Below, piece by piece: positions 44,972 to 56,663 of a stretch of 64,000 bases of DNA (within the stretch, counting starts at the first letter, position 1; each line of letters opens with the position of its first letter). This DNA is from Bidens hawaiensis (taxonomy: Eukaryota; Streptophyta; Magnoliopsida; Asterales; Asteraceae): contig JAIQDT010002062.1 in the NCBI GenBank assembly GCA_021521415.1, positions 310,001 to 374,000 on the forward strand, in the 5' to 3' direction. The notes under the pieces are model-generated. The model searched no databases. It was not told the DNA's origin and saw nothing but the letters and a program-made list of their open reading frames with translations. The position numbers were made by a program, and so were the translations under genes.

Positions 44972-46988
44972 TGTAAGGCCCCGTTCCCGGTAGCCCTACT
45001 TTAGCGTCGGATTTACTCACAAACACAGTTCTACAAATCAGAGTTTATTAAAACTTTCGCGGAATCGTTAACTTAAATCATTTGTTACAAACATTAAACC
45101 TTTTTCTTTGATACCATAATACAAAACATTATTTTTAAAAAAACATTTCTTCTATCTTCAGATGCCAGACGTTCAATCCATGCCATGTGCCAACCTCATG
45201 CTAACTCTTTAATCAAAATCACCTGCGTGCATACTAAAAGTCAGCTACGCTGAGTGAGTTCTAGTTAATCAAGCAACTTATCATACAACCACTACATACA
45301 TTATATACGTATCCGAAGACACATAATCCACTGTCTAACCTGTTACTGCTTCACCACTTAATTACCCCTACAGCTTAGCCACTTATGCCACTTTAATAAC
45401 GATTAACATTATGCCACTTTAATAATGAAGTCACGTATAGGCTTACCCTAAAACGTACTATCGTCATGCCACTAACACTCTTACTAGACCCTTGCCACTT
45501 CTATCACACTCTACATCTACTTGTCTGTAACCCACTTACTACCAGCACATTATTTACACAATAAGCAAGTCACATCATAGCAATCATACACACTATTTAC
45601 CACTTGACAGTCACTATCCTTGACGATACGTGCAATATCCGAAGATCGTTCACGCACCGACAAGCATTATATATATTAGTTACTTGTATAACATCTATAG
45701 CATACACTTACCACTTAAGGTAAGTGTATTCACACTTCACATCGAGTATGCACACAGCCCCGAAAACATAACAAGGAAATGGGGATAGAAACGGCTAACT
45801 GTATAACAATTATGCGTATTGATCACTATCATTTTCCATATCGCGTTTCTAGTTTAATTATTACCCTCAACGAACAGGGGTCCGGGGGCAGCGCCCCTGG
45901 CAACAGGGTTCTAGGGGCGCAGCCCCTAGCGGGGTCCAAGGGGCAGAGCCCCTGGCTGGGGTTAAGCTGTCAGGTCAGCTTGGAAAAATTTTATTTACAT
46001 TAACTGTCTTAACACATTTCTCACTAGGATTTTAATTCATTTCTCAGCGAACTTAACTTCTGGCGAACTTAATATTAAGCGAATTTAACATTTAGCGAAC
46101 TTATATATATAAGCGAAGTTATATACAAGCGAACTTATATGAGGCGAACTTAACATTCATCGAAGTTAACTTGGCGAACTTAGTGACCAGCGAAGTTGGC
46201 ATAAACGAACTTATACGGCGAACTTGCTTTAGCGAACATGTTGGGCGAACTTGCTGCGGGCGAAGTTACCCAGCAGCAGCTACGGCTCAACCCAAAACCC
46301 CTATAATCAATCCGTTTTAATGTGTAATACATTGATAAGATGTTAATATTTCTCGCAAACGTTCCCGAGGCCATTTTTGGATAAAACGCAACCCAAAAGT
46401 GCATAAAGTTGGGACCTTTAAAATTAAAAACATTTAATACAAGGTCTAAGGTTTATCTTTAAACGAGCCGCACCTATTTGCAGGTCCTTTAAGTTCGTTT
46501 TAGCATCAAGTTTACAACTTTACGTTTCATTTACACCCGATCTATTCTGGTTCTAAGTTTCAAGGTTAAACGTTAAATAAAAAATGTAAACTTTAGAATC
46601 GAAACATACCTTTCTTCGGGTTTGTTGGCTTAGTTATGAACGTTAGGGCTTGTATTTATCTTGCACTACGAGGATCTATCAAGGATCGATCTTCATTTGG
46701 CTCGAATCTCGCTTCTCCTTCTCGGCCGTATATAGAGGTGTAGGATATGTGTGTGTTTGAGTGTGTAGGCAAATATGGAAGATGGAATGAGAAGTTAGGG
46801 TTTTAGGATGGTTTAAGGGGTATTTATATCCCTTAAAGCCCATGGACCTAAGGCCCATCCCACCATCTTAATCCATTTAATTACCCAAGTCCATAATTCT
46901 TTCTATATTTAATCTTAATTAAATATTGACGCTCGTTTTTAAATCAAAGAACTCTTTTATTTATTCTTATAAAATTCGGGATGTTACA
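44972..46988 (-). repeat. Solo LTR 1, chromovirus family
   Basis: It has TG...CA ends (plus strand TGTAAGGCCCCG to GGGATGTTACA), is 2017 bp and has TSD TCATA (44967-44971 and 46989-46993). In common with 37956-39296 it has the AGTCAGCTACGCTGAGTGAG segment, TAAGTGTATT near 45725 and CATCGAGTATGCACACAGCC. A GGGGTCC/GGGGGCAGCGCCCC block lies at 45880-45962. An array of about 15 GCGAACTT/GCGAAGTT motifs fills 46045-46270. No coding. Confidence 0.9.
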
Positions 46989-46993
46989 TCATA

Positions 46994-48903
46994 CTTATAA
47001 TACCAATTAAGATTAGTTAAGTTGTAAATGATTAATCTTGAATTACCAAGTATTAACCCACACAACTTTTGAACAATTGTAGAACTCATATAATAACCAC
47101 CCAAGAGTTGTTTAAAATATGTTATGTTGCACACTCACTTAACAAGCAATTAACCAATTTTAGTGGATGAATATCAGCAATCCGTTTCCACAAACATTGT
47201 TGATAGTTACATCTTAAAATTATTAATTACTACTAATATTCCACTTGGTCCATGTCAATATTAGGATTTACGTTTTTCCACAACTAAGCCCTTACAAGAA
47301 TGACAATTCCTCAGCTTATCATCAAGCACGGAACTTGGCGGCTCTTTTAAAGATTCATAATTTATTAAACAAGTTTTTACAAGAGTGGCAGTTCCCCGGC
47401 TTATCGTCAAACTTGGAACTTGCTGTCTATTTTAAGGTTCACCAAGGCCTCACAAGACTAAAACTTTCTTGGCTTATCGTCAAGCTTGGCACTTGGGGTA
47501 TCTTTTAAGAGTATTTTAACATTCCTCTTTAAGTGATAATTGCAAATTACCATTACTTATTAAAATCCGATCACATGTTTAACTATAATTATTAAACTTT
47601 GATTTAGATTTATTGTAAACCAAGATGATACTATGAAAGTTTAGCCAATAATAAACATAATGTTAATCATCAAAGTAATAGATACAAACATGATCAAATT
47701 GAAACAATTTAACCAATTTGGATGACTAATCTTTGATGCTAATGACCTCTTCCAAGAGCTTAATCTCCTTAATCTTCAAGGGTTGGATTGGATGTGATAA
47801 TGCCCTTATTAATTGTGGTGAAAGTGGTGGTTGAAGTAGAGTAAATGAGGTTGTAAGGTGTATTGAATGTAGAAGATGAGCACTCAAATTATAGGCTGAT
47901 CGGGTGCCCAAAACATGGTATGTGCTAAGCAAAGCACGACCATGGTGACAATTTTGTCTTGCTGCATTGAATGTTCCCTGTCAGGTCATACAGCAAGGGA
48001 AAGCATGATCGTGCTAAGCAAGGCAATGCATAACACTAGCTTAAACTCGAGTTTGGAGTTTTGATTGACAAAAATTCCAAACTTGTTTATGTTTATGACT
48101 TTTATGAGCTATCTTATATATTTTATCATTAAGGAATGTCGGGCCGGAGTTTATATGTTATCAAGCCCAGAATCAACTATACCGAACACTCGTTAAATTC
48201 GTGTTTTGATGTTTACATTAGGGGGTCACGCACACTCACATTAAACCAATCCCCTTATAGAAAACTCAACAATGGATGATATAATTGAATAATTTAATCA
48301 TTAAAGAATCGGCCTGATTTTTCTCTTATTTATTCGACTCATTTATTTAAATCTGTTAACTTCAAGCTATAACTTAAAAACCCCAAAACACTAAAACTTA
48401 TGCCTCATCCATTTACGTTGATTATTTCATTTATACTTACTTTTCATGTATCAATATTAATTCAATGACGCTAGTTTAGGACTCACGCGCTAAACCCAAC
48501 CTTCTGGTTTGTCTTCTTCTGGATTTTCTAGTCTTCACCAAAGTCATCTTTCCAAGTGAATAGTTTCACTCCCCATTTTTCATTTTATATTTTGGGTAGC
48601 TTGCATAACACTATTTAAACCATGTGATTTAAAAACATAGATCAACAAACCAAAATTATAAGTTATGTGTTACTTTAAAATAATTTGCCTGATTGTTGTT
48701 ATATGCCTCATATGAACTATGTGTTTATTTTAATGTTGTTGCATAACCTCATTCTCATCCACATATAGTATGATCATACATCCCTTATACTATTTTGGGT
48801 GTTACCAATTAGAAAGGAGCCTCATTTACTTGTATTTCATATGTTTCAGTTGTTGCACTTATTTTAAGTTTCGCATATGACTTGTGTATTTTGGCCGCAT
48901 ATT

Positions 48904-48936
<33 letters not shown>

Positions 48937-49097
48937 ACAAGTGAATTGCTCACCAACATTCATGTTGATCAAAGATTATTTTTATGTAATGGTACATGTT
49001 TGATAATAGGTTGATTGAAGTTTTAAAGACATTATCACTTAGGTTTTGTTTGCTTTTGCTTAAAAGGTATGCAACGGCATATGTCTGTGGGTGTAGA
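46994..49097. other. Unassigned repeat-like sequence with an ~85-bp triple repeat
   Basis: No supported gene. At about 47285-47510 a unit containing GGCTTATCGTCAAGCTTGG and ACTTGG is present three times, spaced about 85-95 bp apart. At 48450-49097 the sequence resembles a decayed LTR of the 39577 family (GTTTCACTCCCCATTTTT, a (CA)n(TA)n run, then TGAATTGCTCACCAAC). Confidence 0.45.
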
Positions 49098-49102
49098 CAT
49101 AT

Positions 49103-51320
49103 TGTAAGGCCTCGATCCCGGTGCCCTACTTTGGTGTCGGATTACTCATAAGCACAGTTCTAATATCAGAGTTAATTAAAACTTTTCGCAAAATAGATAA
49201 AAGAAAATCATTCATTACATAAGTCTTATAATTTAAACCATATAAAACATGTCTTAAGTTCAAACATCATATAATTTAGTCTTCAAATGTCAGTTTCTTT
49301 ATTCTTCTGCCATGTGACCCTCCACAAGTCAGCTTTCTCATCCTACTCACCTGCTTGCATACTAAAAGTCAGCTACGCTGAGTGAGTTCTAGTTAATCAG
49401 GAAATATACAATACATTCACATACTTACTTATACGTATCCAAAGATACATATTACTTACTTAACATGTCCGTCTTTCTTTTGTACATACATAAGTATATA
49501 CCTTCATTCTTGCTTTCATTCTTTCTATCTTTCTTTCATACTTTCATATTTTAAACTAACTTTACATACATACTTATACATTTTAAAGAGTCTTTCTCCC
49601 TATAACCTCACAGATATTATTAGGGTCTACCACCCTCCTTCACAAATATTATTAGGGTCGGCCACCCTCCTTTACAGATATTATTAGGGTCTGCCACCCT
49701 CATTCACAGATATTATTAGGGTTTGTCACCCTCCTTCACGGATATTATTAGGGTCTGTCACCCTTTTACCATTGATTCATACATATCTTCCTTTTCTTTT
49801 ATATTATTATATACTTTCATATATACTCTTAACATTTTCTATATCATTCGTATATATTCATATATCATACATACATCATACATAAACATTCACATAGCAT
49901 ACACTTACCACTTAAGGTAAGTGTATTAACTAATCATATCGAGTATGCACACAGCCCCAAAAACATAACAAGAAAATGAGGATGGAAACTCACCTGGGTC
50001 TGTTTCGTTTCACAGTTAATGGTAACTCATTTCCTTAATTCGGCGCGTCTAACTGTATAATAATTACATGTATCAATTAACTAGCCATATCCACATCATA
50101 TATCTAGGTTGTTGTATCCCCTATCTATGGGGGTCGCCCCTGGCAGCGGGGTTCTAGGGGCAGCAACCCCTAGCGGGGTCCAAGGAGCAGAGTCCGTGGC
50201 TAGGGTTAAGCTACCAAAGGTATGCTTGGAAAATTTTATTTTCATTAATAAGTCTTACTAAAAACCTCATCAGAAAACTGAAGTTCAATTATTTAATCAA
50301 ATCAAATCTTCATTTTAAATGTTACCTTTCATTATTAATTATTTATTTATCTTTAACTCATATATCGTGTAAGTCCATATCTATCGTTTACGTACGTATA
50401 CATTGTTTATCTTTCGTTTATTTAGAAAATCACTTTAAGTTCGTATAATTCCATTGGCGTATAAGTTCTCCAACATATAAGTCATCCTTAGGCATATAAG
50501 GTGTTCCAATGTATAAGCTGTTTTGATGTATAAGTTGTTCCAACTGTAAGTCATACATATACGGCATATACATACACACTGTATATACATATACGGCATA
50601 CATACTTACACGTTGCATTCATACTTACATGTTGCCTTCAAACTTACACGCTGCATGCATGCATATATGGCTAAGCACACTTATGCGCTGATTAGACTTA
50701 TACGCTGCATAAACTTATACGGCGTATAAGTCTGTTCAGCTCCTTTTTACGCATTTTTTAGGTTGTTCTTCGATTCCGGCGTCGTTAGCCGCCGTTAAAC
50801 ACCATGGTTGATCAGAGTTTGATCGTTTATGACCCAAGTAGCTTCGGGGTGTCCAGATCTGAGCTAAGGTGGTCCTTGAGCTCGTTTTTGGTTAATTAAA
50901 CACCCGAATAAAGCTAGATCTAGATCCAAAAGGCTCGTACGTCATCACGGGGTTGCGGTTTCGGGTTCTTATATGTTGGGTTAGCTGAGATAAATAATTT
51001 CTTATCTTCGGCTGGTCTTGGATCGTTGAAAGGATTAGTGTAGAGAATGTTTGGCTTAAGTGTGTTTTTGATGGTGTAGGTTATGGTGTAAAATGAAAGA
51101 GATGGATGAAAATGAAAAGGATTAGGGTTTAAGGGGTATTTATACTCATTAAGCCTATGGACCTTAGGCCCATCTTTCCTTTTTTTAGTCCGTAATTAAT
51201 TTCTATTTATTAAGCCCACCATCCTTTTTTTTATTTTAATATTTCTCTACTAACTCAAATTAATTCTTCCAACTTAATTAATATATTAAATATTACTCTA
51301 AGAAATTTCGAAATGTTACA
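49103..51320 (-). repeat. Solo LTR 2, chromovirus family
   Basis: 2218 bp, TGTAAGGCCTCG to AAATGTTACA, with TSD CATAT (49098-49102 and 51321-51325). It shares the AGTCAGCTACGCTGAGTGAG block, the CATATCGAGTATGCACACAG block and the GGGGTTCTAGGGGC region (50150-50210) with solo LTR 1. Its motif slot holds GTATAAGT/ATACGGC-type repeats (50400-50740) in place of GCGAACTT. A tandem repeat of about 36 bp (ATATTATTAGGGTC core) x5 is at 49612-49770. Confidence 0.9.
49605..49775 (-). repeat. ~36-bp tandem repeat in solo LTR 2
   Basis: Five copies of CAGATATTATTAGGGTCTG-like units with CACCCTCC. The reverse complement resembles the 32-bp unit at 38738-38830, so it is the same ancestral array. Confidence 0.85.
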
Positions 51321-51325
51321 CATAT

Positions 51326-52750
51326 GCATCCTAAGACTGTTTATTTTTTTTTAACATGAGATCTAAAAAGTGCTTTTATGATCTTAAAACATAAGCTATT
51401 ATTCAACTTCTTCACACCCTTTCACACCCAACTTATTCATACTTCACACCCCAGGTACAAATCACTCTACACATCCTTAAATTCAAATACCCATTTTCAA
51501 TTTACAATTTCAGATCCAATTTTAATTACATTTTTGTCACACTCCGACTTAGGGCCCAGAAGTGTGACCAATAGTTGGTACATGTTTTGATATATCAGAG
51601 ATGCGGGTTACTTTAACGGAAGACTTTGTTTATAATAAAATATTTTTTTTTTTGAAAACTTGTCGGATATAAATACCTAAATGTTTGATTTACGTTTCTT
51701 GTTTAAATCTGATTATAACTTAACTGCCAATATGATTTTGACCCATGACCCATGGGTAGCTAGGATAAATGAGATGAGAAATTAGAATGTTAGGAAAAAA
51801 ATAGGCTAAAATTGAGTGTGGGCTTGACATTTAAGCCTCATTATTTTACGTATTAGATTTTCATAATCCCAACATTCACCTATTGGCCAACACTAAGCTT
51901 AACTTCAAAAGTAACTTTTGGCGATTCCTACTTTCAACTTATTTTCCCACAACAATCCCAAACTAACGGAACATTAATCATGTTAGTTTTTTATGACATG
52001 GCTTCTTGCGTGGACGATTACGAGAAAAATATGTTTTTTTAATATTAAAAATAATAAAACAATACACATAATACATATATACTATATATATATACATACA
52101 TACTAACTAGCAAGATGTTCGTGCTATGCAGTAGCATACACGCGAACATTCCGGTAGTAGTACGCTCGTAACCACTTTTTAACCAAACCCGTTTCGACCC
52201 GACAACATGTTAACCGGAAGCCTGTTTTGGCCTTACCCCTTTCGACCTTATCTTATATCGGCCCGAACTAAATCAATCCTTTTTGTATTGACATGTTTCA
52301 ACCCTAACCCGTTTCGACACCAGCAGTCGTCCGACCAGTTGCCGGTCTTAACAAGTAATCACGTAACATGGTAGTTTTCTTAAATTTAATAAACTATAGC
52401 AATATTGTACTTAAATTAAAGAGAATAAAATGTTCATTTTTACAGTATAATTGTTAAAAAAATATTAAGGTGTGTAAACGTTATGGTCATTTAAAAATCG
52501 TGGGGGTAGTTTCTTTATAATAAGGGGTAAATGTGTAATTATTATTCAAACTAACAAAATTTAACCAAAGTTAAAGGATTAAAATTGTAACTATTTTTTA
52601 AGAAATTTAAGTTAACGTATAATCTGCATAAAAACAAAATTGCCCCTAAAATCTTATATTTTAATACATTGTGTGTTGTACATTATGCATTATATTGGTT
52701 CTCTTAAAATTTAAAAGGTCATTACCATTATTTATATATATATATATATA
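51326..52750. other. Intergenic repeat-like DNA, no gene
   Basis: No supported coding. TTTTGTCACACTCCGACTTAG at 51532 looks like an LTR edge but I found no partner. The segment 51850-51990 is similar, in inverted orientation, to 57305-57425. The rest is A/T-rich and ends in a (TA)n run at about 52733-52750. Confidence 0.45.
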
Positions 52751-53421
52751 GGGAGAGGATCAAGAGAGAACTCCATTTTATTGAGAGAACTAGAGAACTA
52801 ATAATGAAGTATTTTTAATTTAATTAAAAAAAAATATTTTTAAATTTTTTTTTCTTTCATCCTTCTTATATGTTGTTATCCTTCACCACAAAAAAAATAA
52901 AAATAAAAAAAATTAACGAGTAATGCATATATGCAATACACCGACGTTTTTTATAATGCATATGTGCAATAGTGTGCATTTTGATATTTGAAATTGTGTT
53001 GAATAGCATATATATAGTTGTTTGTATTGTTTATCTGCAATAGTGTTATATTATATACAAAAATTAAAAAAAAAAATCGATATAGTGCATATGTGCATTA
53101 GTGTTGTATTACATATATGCGATAATGTGTTTTGCATACAATTATTAATGTCGTATTTGCATATATTCAATAGTGTGTATTGGATAATGCAATTGTGTTG
53201 TATTATATGCAATAAAACACTATTGTTATATGTAATAGGCATTAGTACACATATGCACTATAGTACTACACCGACAAGGTTTTTTTTTGTATCGATATCA
53301 TTTTATTAGAATGAGAAAAGAAAAAAAATCACAAAATAATTTTTTTTAAAATAGTTAAAAATAATTTTTTACTAGTTCTCTAGTTCTCTCTTTAAGATGA
53401 GTTCTCTCTAGATCACACCCC
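52751..53421. mobile_element. MITE-like element in a (TA)n tract (1)
   Basis: Imperfect terminal inverted repeats of about 50 bp: the left begins GGGAGAGGATCAAGAGAGAA and the right, inverted, AGGGGTGTGATCTAGAGAGA. Both continue through GAGAGAACTAGAGAACTA. (TA)n lies on both sides. Inside are repeated TGCATATGTGCAATAGTG segments. Frames here are not genes. It resembles microsatellite-targeting MITEs such as the rice micron family, by analogy only. Confidence 0.7.
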
Positions 53422-53436
53422 TATATATATATATAT

Positions 53437-53773
53437 GGGAGGAATATTTTGAGAACTTGATGAGTTGTAAGAACTTTGAGAACTCAATTCTTGACCACAA
53501 ATTTAATTAAATGGTATGAAATATGTGGCTGAGATTAAATTTAATTAAAAAATAAATCAGGAGAGTAAATAAGTATTTTTGATGATTACACAAGTTTAAA
53601 TGTTAGTTACCACATGTGTAATAAGTCGACTCGGTGTGTAAAAAAATACTGTATTTTTTTGTACATTACTTACACTTACGTATTACACATGTGTAAAAAA
53701 AATTCAAAAAAAAATTTGTTACGTTGAGTTCTTTCGAGTTCTTAAAGCTCAAAGCGGTTCTCAAAAGAAATCA

Positions 53774-53777
<4 letters not shown>
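53437..53777. mobile_element. MITE-like element in a (TA)n tract (2)
   Basis: A 340-bp element between (TA)n runs (53422-53436 and 53778-53829). The left end is GGGAGGAATATTTTGAGAAC; the right, inverted, contains TTTTGAGAACCGCTTTGAGC. The terminal inverted repeats are imperfect but share GAGAAC and AAGAACT motifs with the neighbouring element. Confidence 0.6.

Positions 53778-53829
<52 letters not shown>
53778..53829. repeat. (TA)n microsatellite
   Basis: About 25 uninterrupted TA units directly after MITE 2. Confidence 0.95.
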
Positions 53830-53832
<3 letters not shown>

Positions 53833-54059
53833 TATACACACATACATACACCCCACCACCAACCTCTACCCACTTCCAGCCTCCACCACCACCTGTACCA
53901 CCACAGTCCAACCCGACCACCATAAACCGGCCATCACCAATGCCCCTGAATACCTAATTAATTATATATTATATATTTATCAAGCATCCTATAGATTGGT
54001 AATTCCCAATTTAACTGCCAAATCAAGAACAATTCCATTATCCAAACCAAAATACCTTA
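53830..54059. other. Short intergenic segment, no gene
   Basis: A Pro-codon-like CCACCACCACC stretch (53850-53950) and A/T-rich DNA. It continues at 56664 once solo LTR 3 is removed. Confidence 0.45.
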
Positions 54060-54064
54060 CTTTT

Positions 54065-56658
54065 TGTAACATCCTAAAATTTATAATGTTGAATAAAGAA
54101 AGTTACGTTTAGTGAGTTCGCGTTATTAATTAATTAATATCGAGTAAAGAACGGATCATGGATTTAGATTAATGGAGATGGGTTAAATGAGAATGGGCTT
54201 AGGGTCCATGGGCTTTAAGGGATATAAATATTCCCTAAACCAACCTAAAACCCTAAACCTTCATTTCATTTCCATCATAATCTATACACACTCCAAAACA
54301 CACAACCCGAACCAAGATCCAAAGGCGAGGACCCGAGCTTGTTGGTGCTAGATCCTCGTGACGAACCAAAGCAACAAGACCAGCTCGTGTTCGTAGTTCG
54401 ACTCATTTACGGTACGTTTATATCGAGAACTTGTTCGTTTAGGTTTGGATTAGTATAGAAATGATAGATCTGTGTTTGTATAGTAAAAACGAATCCAACA
54501 AAGCTAAACTTACTGAAAATGGTTAAGATTTGATGGGTTAATCGATTGATAAAAGAACCCGTAACCTATATGCCTAAATCGCACCCCTTAAACATCAATG
54601 TTAGGCCGATTTGATGGTTGGGGTTTGTAGCGCTGGTTAGACGATTCCGTGGATACCTAAATCGAGTTATTTGGTTAAGAAACGAAGACGATTAAGGACG
54701 AACAGTAGCTGCAGCTGACAACTTCGCCTGCAAGCTAAGTTCGCCTGATGAACTTCGCCTGCAAGTTAAGTTCGCTTGATGACAACTTCGCCTAAAAGCT
54801 AAGTTCGCCTGATGACAACTTCGCCTAAAGCTAAGTTTGCCTAAGGTTTAACTTCGCCTAGAGTCAAGTTCGATTAGAAAATAAATTAAAACGATAAGTA
54901 AAAGTAATCTAATACTAGGCCACCAGATTAAATCAGGCGAGTATTGATACGTGTAACTTATACAGTCAGCCGAGCTCAGTTAAAGAAGGGATTTACAACT
55001 ATCGGAGGAAGAAGCAGAGTTCAGGTGAGTTTCTAGCCCCATTCCTTGTTATGTTTTCGGGTTGTGTGCATACTCGATGTGTTGTTAATACATTTATCCT
55101 AAGTGATAAGTGTATGCCATATGTGATATATGTGATGGATATGAATGATTGCTTGTCAGTACGCGAACGATCTTCGGATATTGCGCGTACTGTCAGGTTA
55201 AAAATAAAGATACGAATATTATATATCGAAGATGTATGAACATTACAAATGAATACTTGTCGGGGCGTGAACGATCTTCGGATATTGCACATATCGACAA
55301 GGGGTATGGTTGTTAAATGAATGATGTAAAGAACGCCTAGAGTGTTCTTATGCTATAATGTAATTATTGTATATGTGAAGTATGTGTATACATGTACACG
55401 AATGGTATGTGAGTTCTACGTTCGACATAGTAAGTTAGGATGGCAAATCCCTCTAGCTTCTGTCGGACATAGACTCGGCTGGTGATGGCGTAGTTAAGGA
55501 CTGCGGGCCTTATACGTAATGTAGATGATAGACGTAAACGTAGATAGGGACGGTGGGCCTTATACGTGTTACAGATAATAGACGACAACGTAGTTAAGGA
55601 CTGCGGACCTTATACGTATTATAGATAGGCATCAGCATAGGAAAGGACTGCGGACCTCGTACGTGCTATGTATTTGTATTGTGGTAGCATAGGGGAGGAC
55701 TGCGGACATCGTACGTGCTATGTATTTGTATTGTGGTAGCATAGGGGAGGACTGTGGACCTCGTACGTGCTATGAATTAGGTTGCAGTATAGGAAAGGAC
55801 TGTGGACCTTATACGTGCTGTATTTGTATTATGGTAGCATAGGGGAGGACTGCGGACCTCGTACGTGCTATGTATTTTTATTGTGGTAGCATAGGGGAGG
55901 ACTGCGGACCTCGTACGTGCTATGTATTTGTATTGTGGTAGCATAGGGGAGGACTGCGGACCTCGTACGTGCTATGTATTTGTATTGTGGTAGCATAGGG
56001 GAGGACTGTGGACCTCGTACGTGCTATGAATTAGGTTGCAACATAGGGAAGGACTGCGGACCTTGTACGTGTTGTGGATGTAGGATGGTATAGGGAAGGA
56101 CTGCGGACCTTGCACGTACCATGAATGGTGAACATAGGTAAGGACTGCGGACCTTTTACGTGTTCACGACCTTGAGTACAGGTATAGACGGCGGACTATG
56201 AACGTACTCTCGGTAGACTGAGGTTAGTGATTGTAGATATGAATGTGTGTATGGTAGTAAGTATGTATGTAGAACAGAAGGGTAACTAGTTAAGTATGGA
56301 TATGTATCTTCGGATATGTATGTATGTATATGTATTGTATGGCGTCTGATTAACTAGAACTCACTCAGCGTAGCTGACTTTTAGTATGCACGCAGGTGAG
56401 TAGGATGAGGCAGCTCGCTTGAGGAGACACGTGGCACTGAATAAGAGGCTGGCATCGGAAGACTCAAGACGTTTAAGTTTAATGTTTCGTTTATTTTGAA
56501 AGACAAAATGATGTTTTAAGACAATACGTGTTTTGTTATGAAATGTTTCATGAAAGTTTTTATATTCCGCGAAAGTTTTAATGAACTCTGATTTGTAAGA
56601 ACTGTGTTTATGAGTAAATCCGACGCTAAAGTAAGGCTACCGGGTTCGGGGCCTTACA
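54065..56658 (+). repeat. Solo LTR 3, chromovirus family
   Basis: 2594 bp, TGTAACATCCTA to GGGGCCTTACA, with TSD CTTTT (54060-54064 and 56659-56663). GAACTTCGCC/AAGTTCGCC motifs lie at 54718-54880, CAGGTGAGTTTCTAGCCCCA at about 55022, the family AGCTGACTTTTAGTATGCAC segment at 56368, and a long tandem array at 55490-56190. It is in plus orientation, opposite to solo LTRs 1 and 2. Confidence 0.92.
55490..56190 (+). repeat. ~53-bp tandem array in solo LTR 3
   Basis: About 14 units with the core AGGACTGCGGACCT and CGTACGTGCTATG. Several central units, joined by TGTATTTGTATTGTGGTAGC, are nearly identical. It occupies the same LTR third as the shorter arrays of solo LTR 2 and 37956-39296. Confidence 0.93.
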
Positions 56659-56663
56659 CTTTT

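Noticed and set aside
53022..53309. 95-codon frame as a gene
   Set aside because: It lies within an A/T-rich MITE, overlaps an opposite-strand frame and has Cys/His/Ile content typical of random A/T-rich reading.
55490..56190. CRISPR-like regular array
   Set aside because: Units are contiguous tandem repeats without unique spacers, inside a plant LTR. No Cas genes exist in this eukaryotic sequence.
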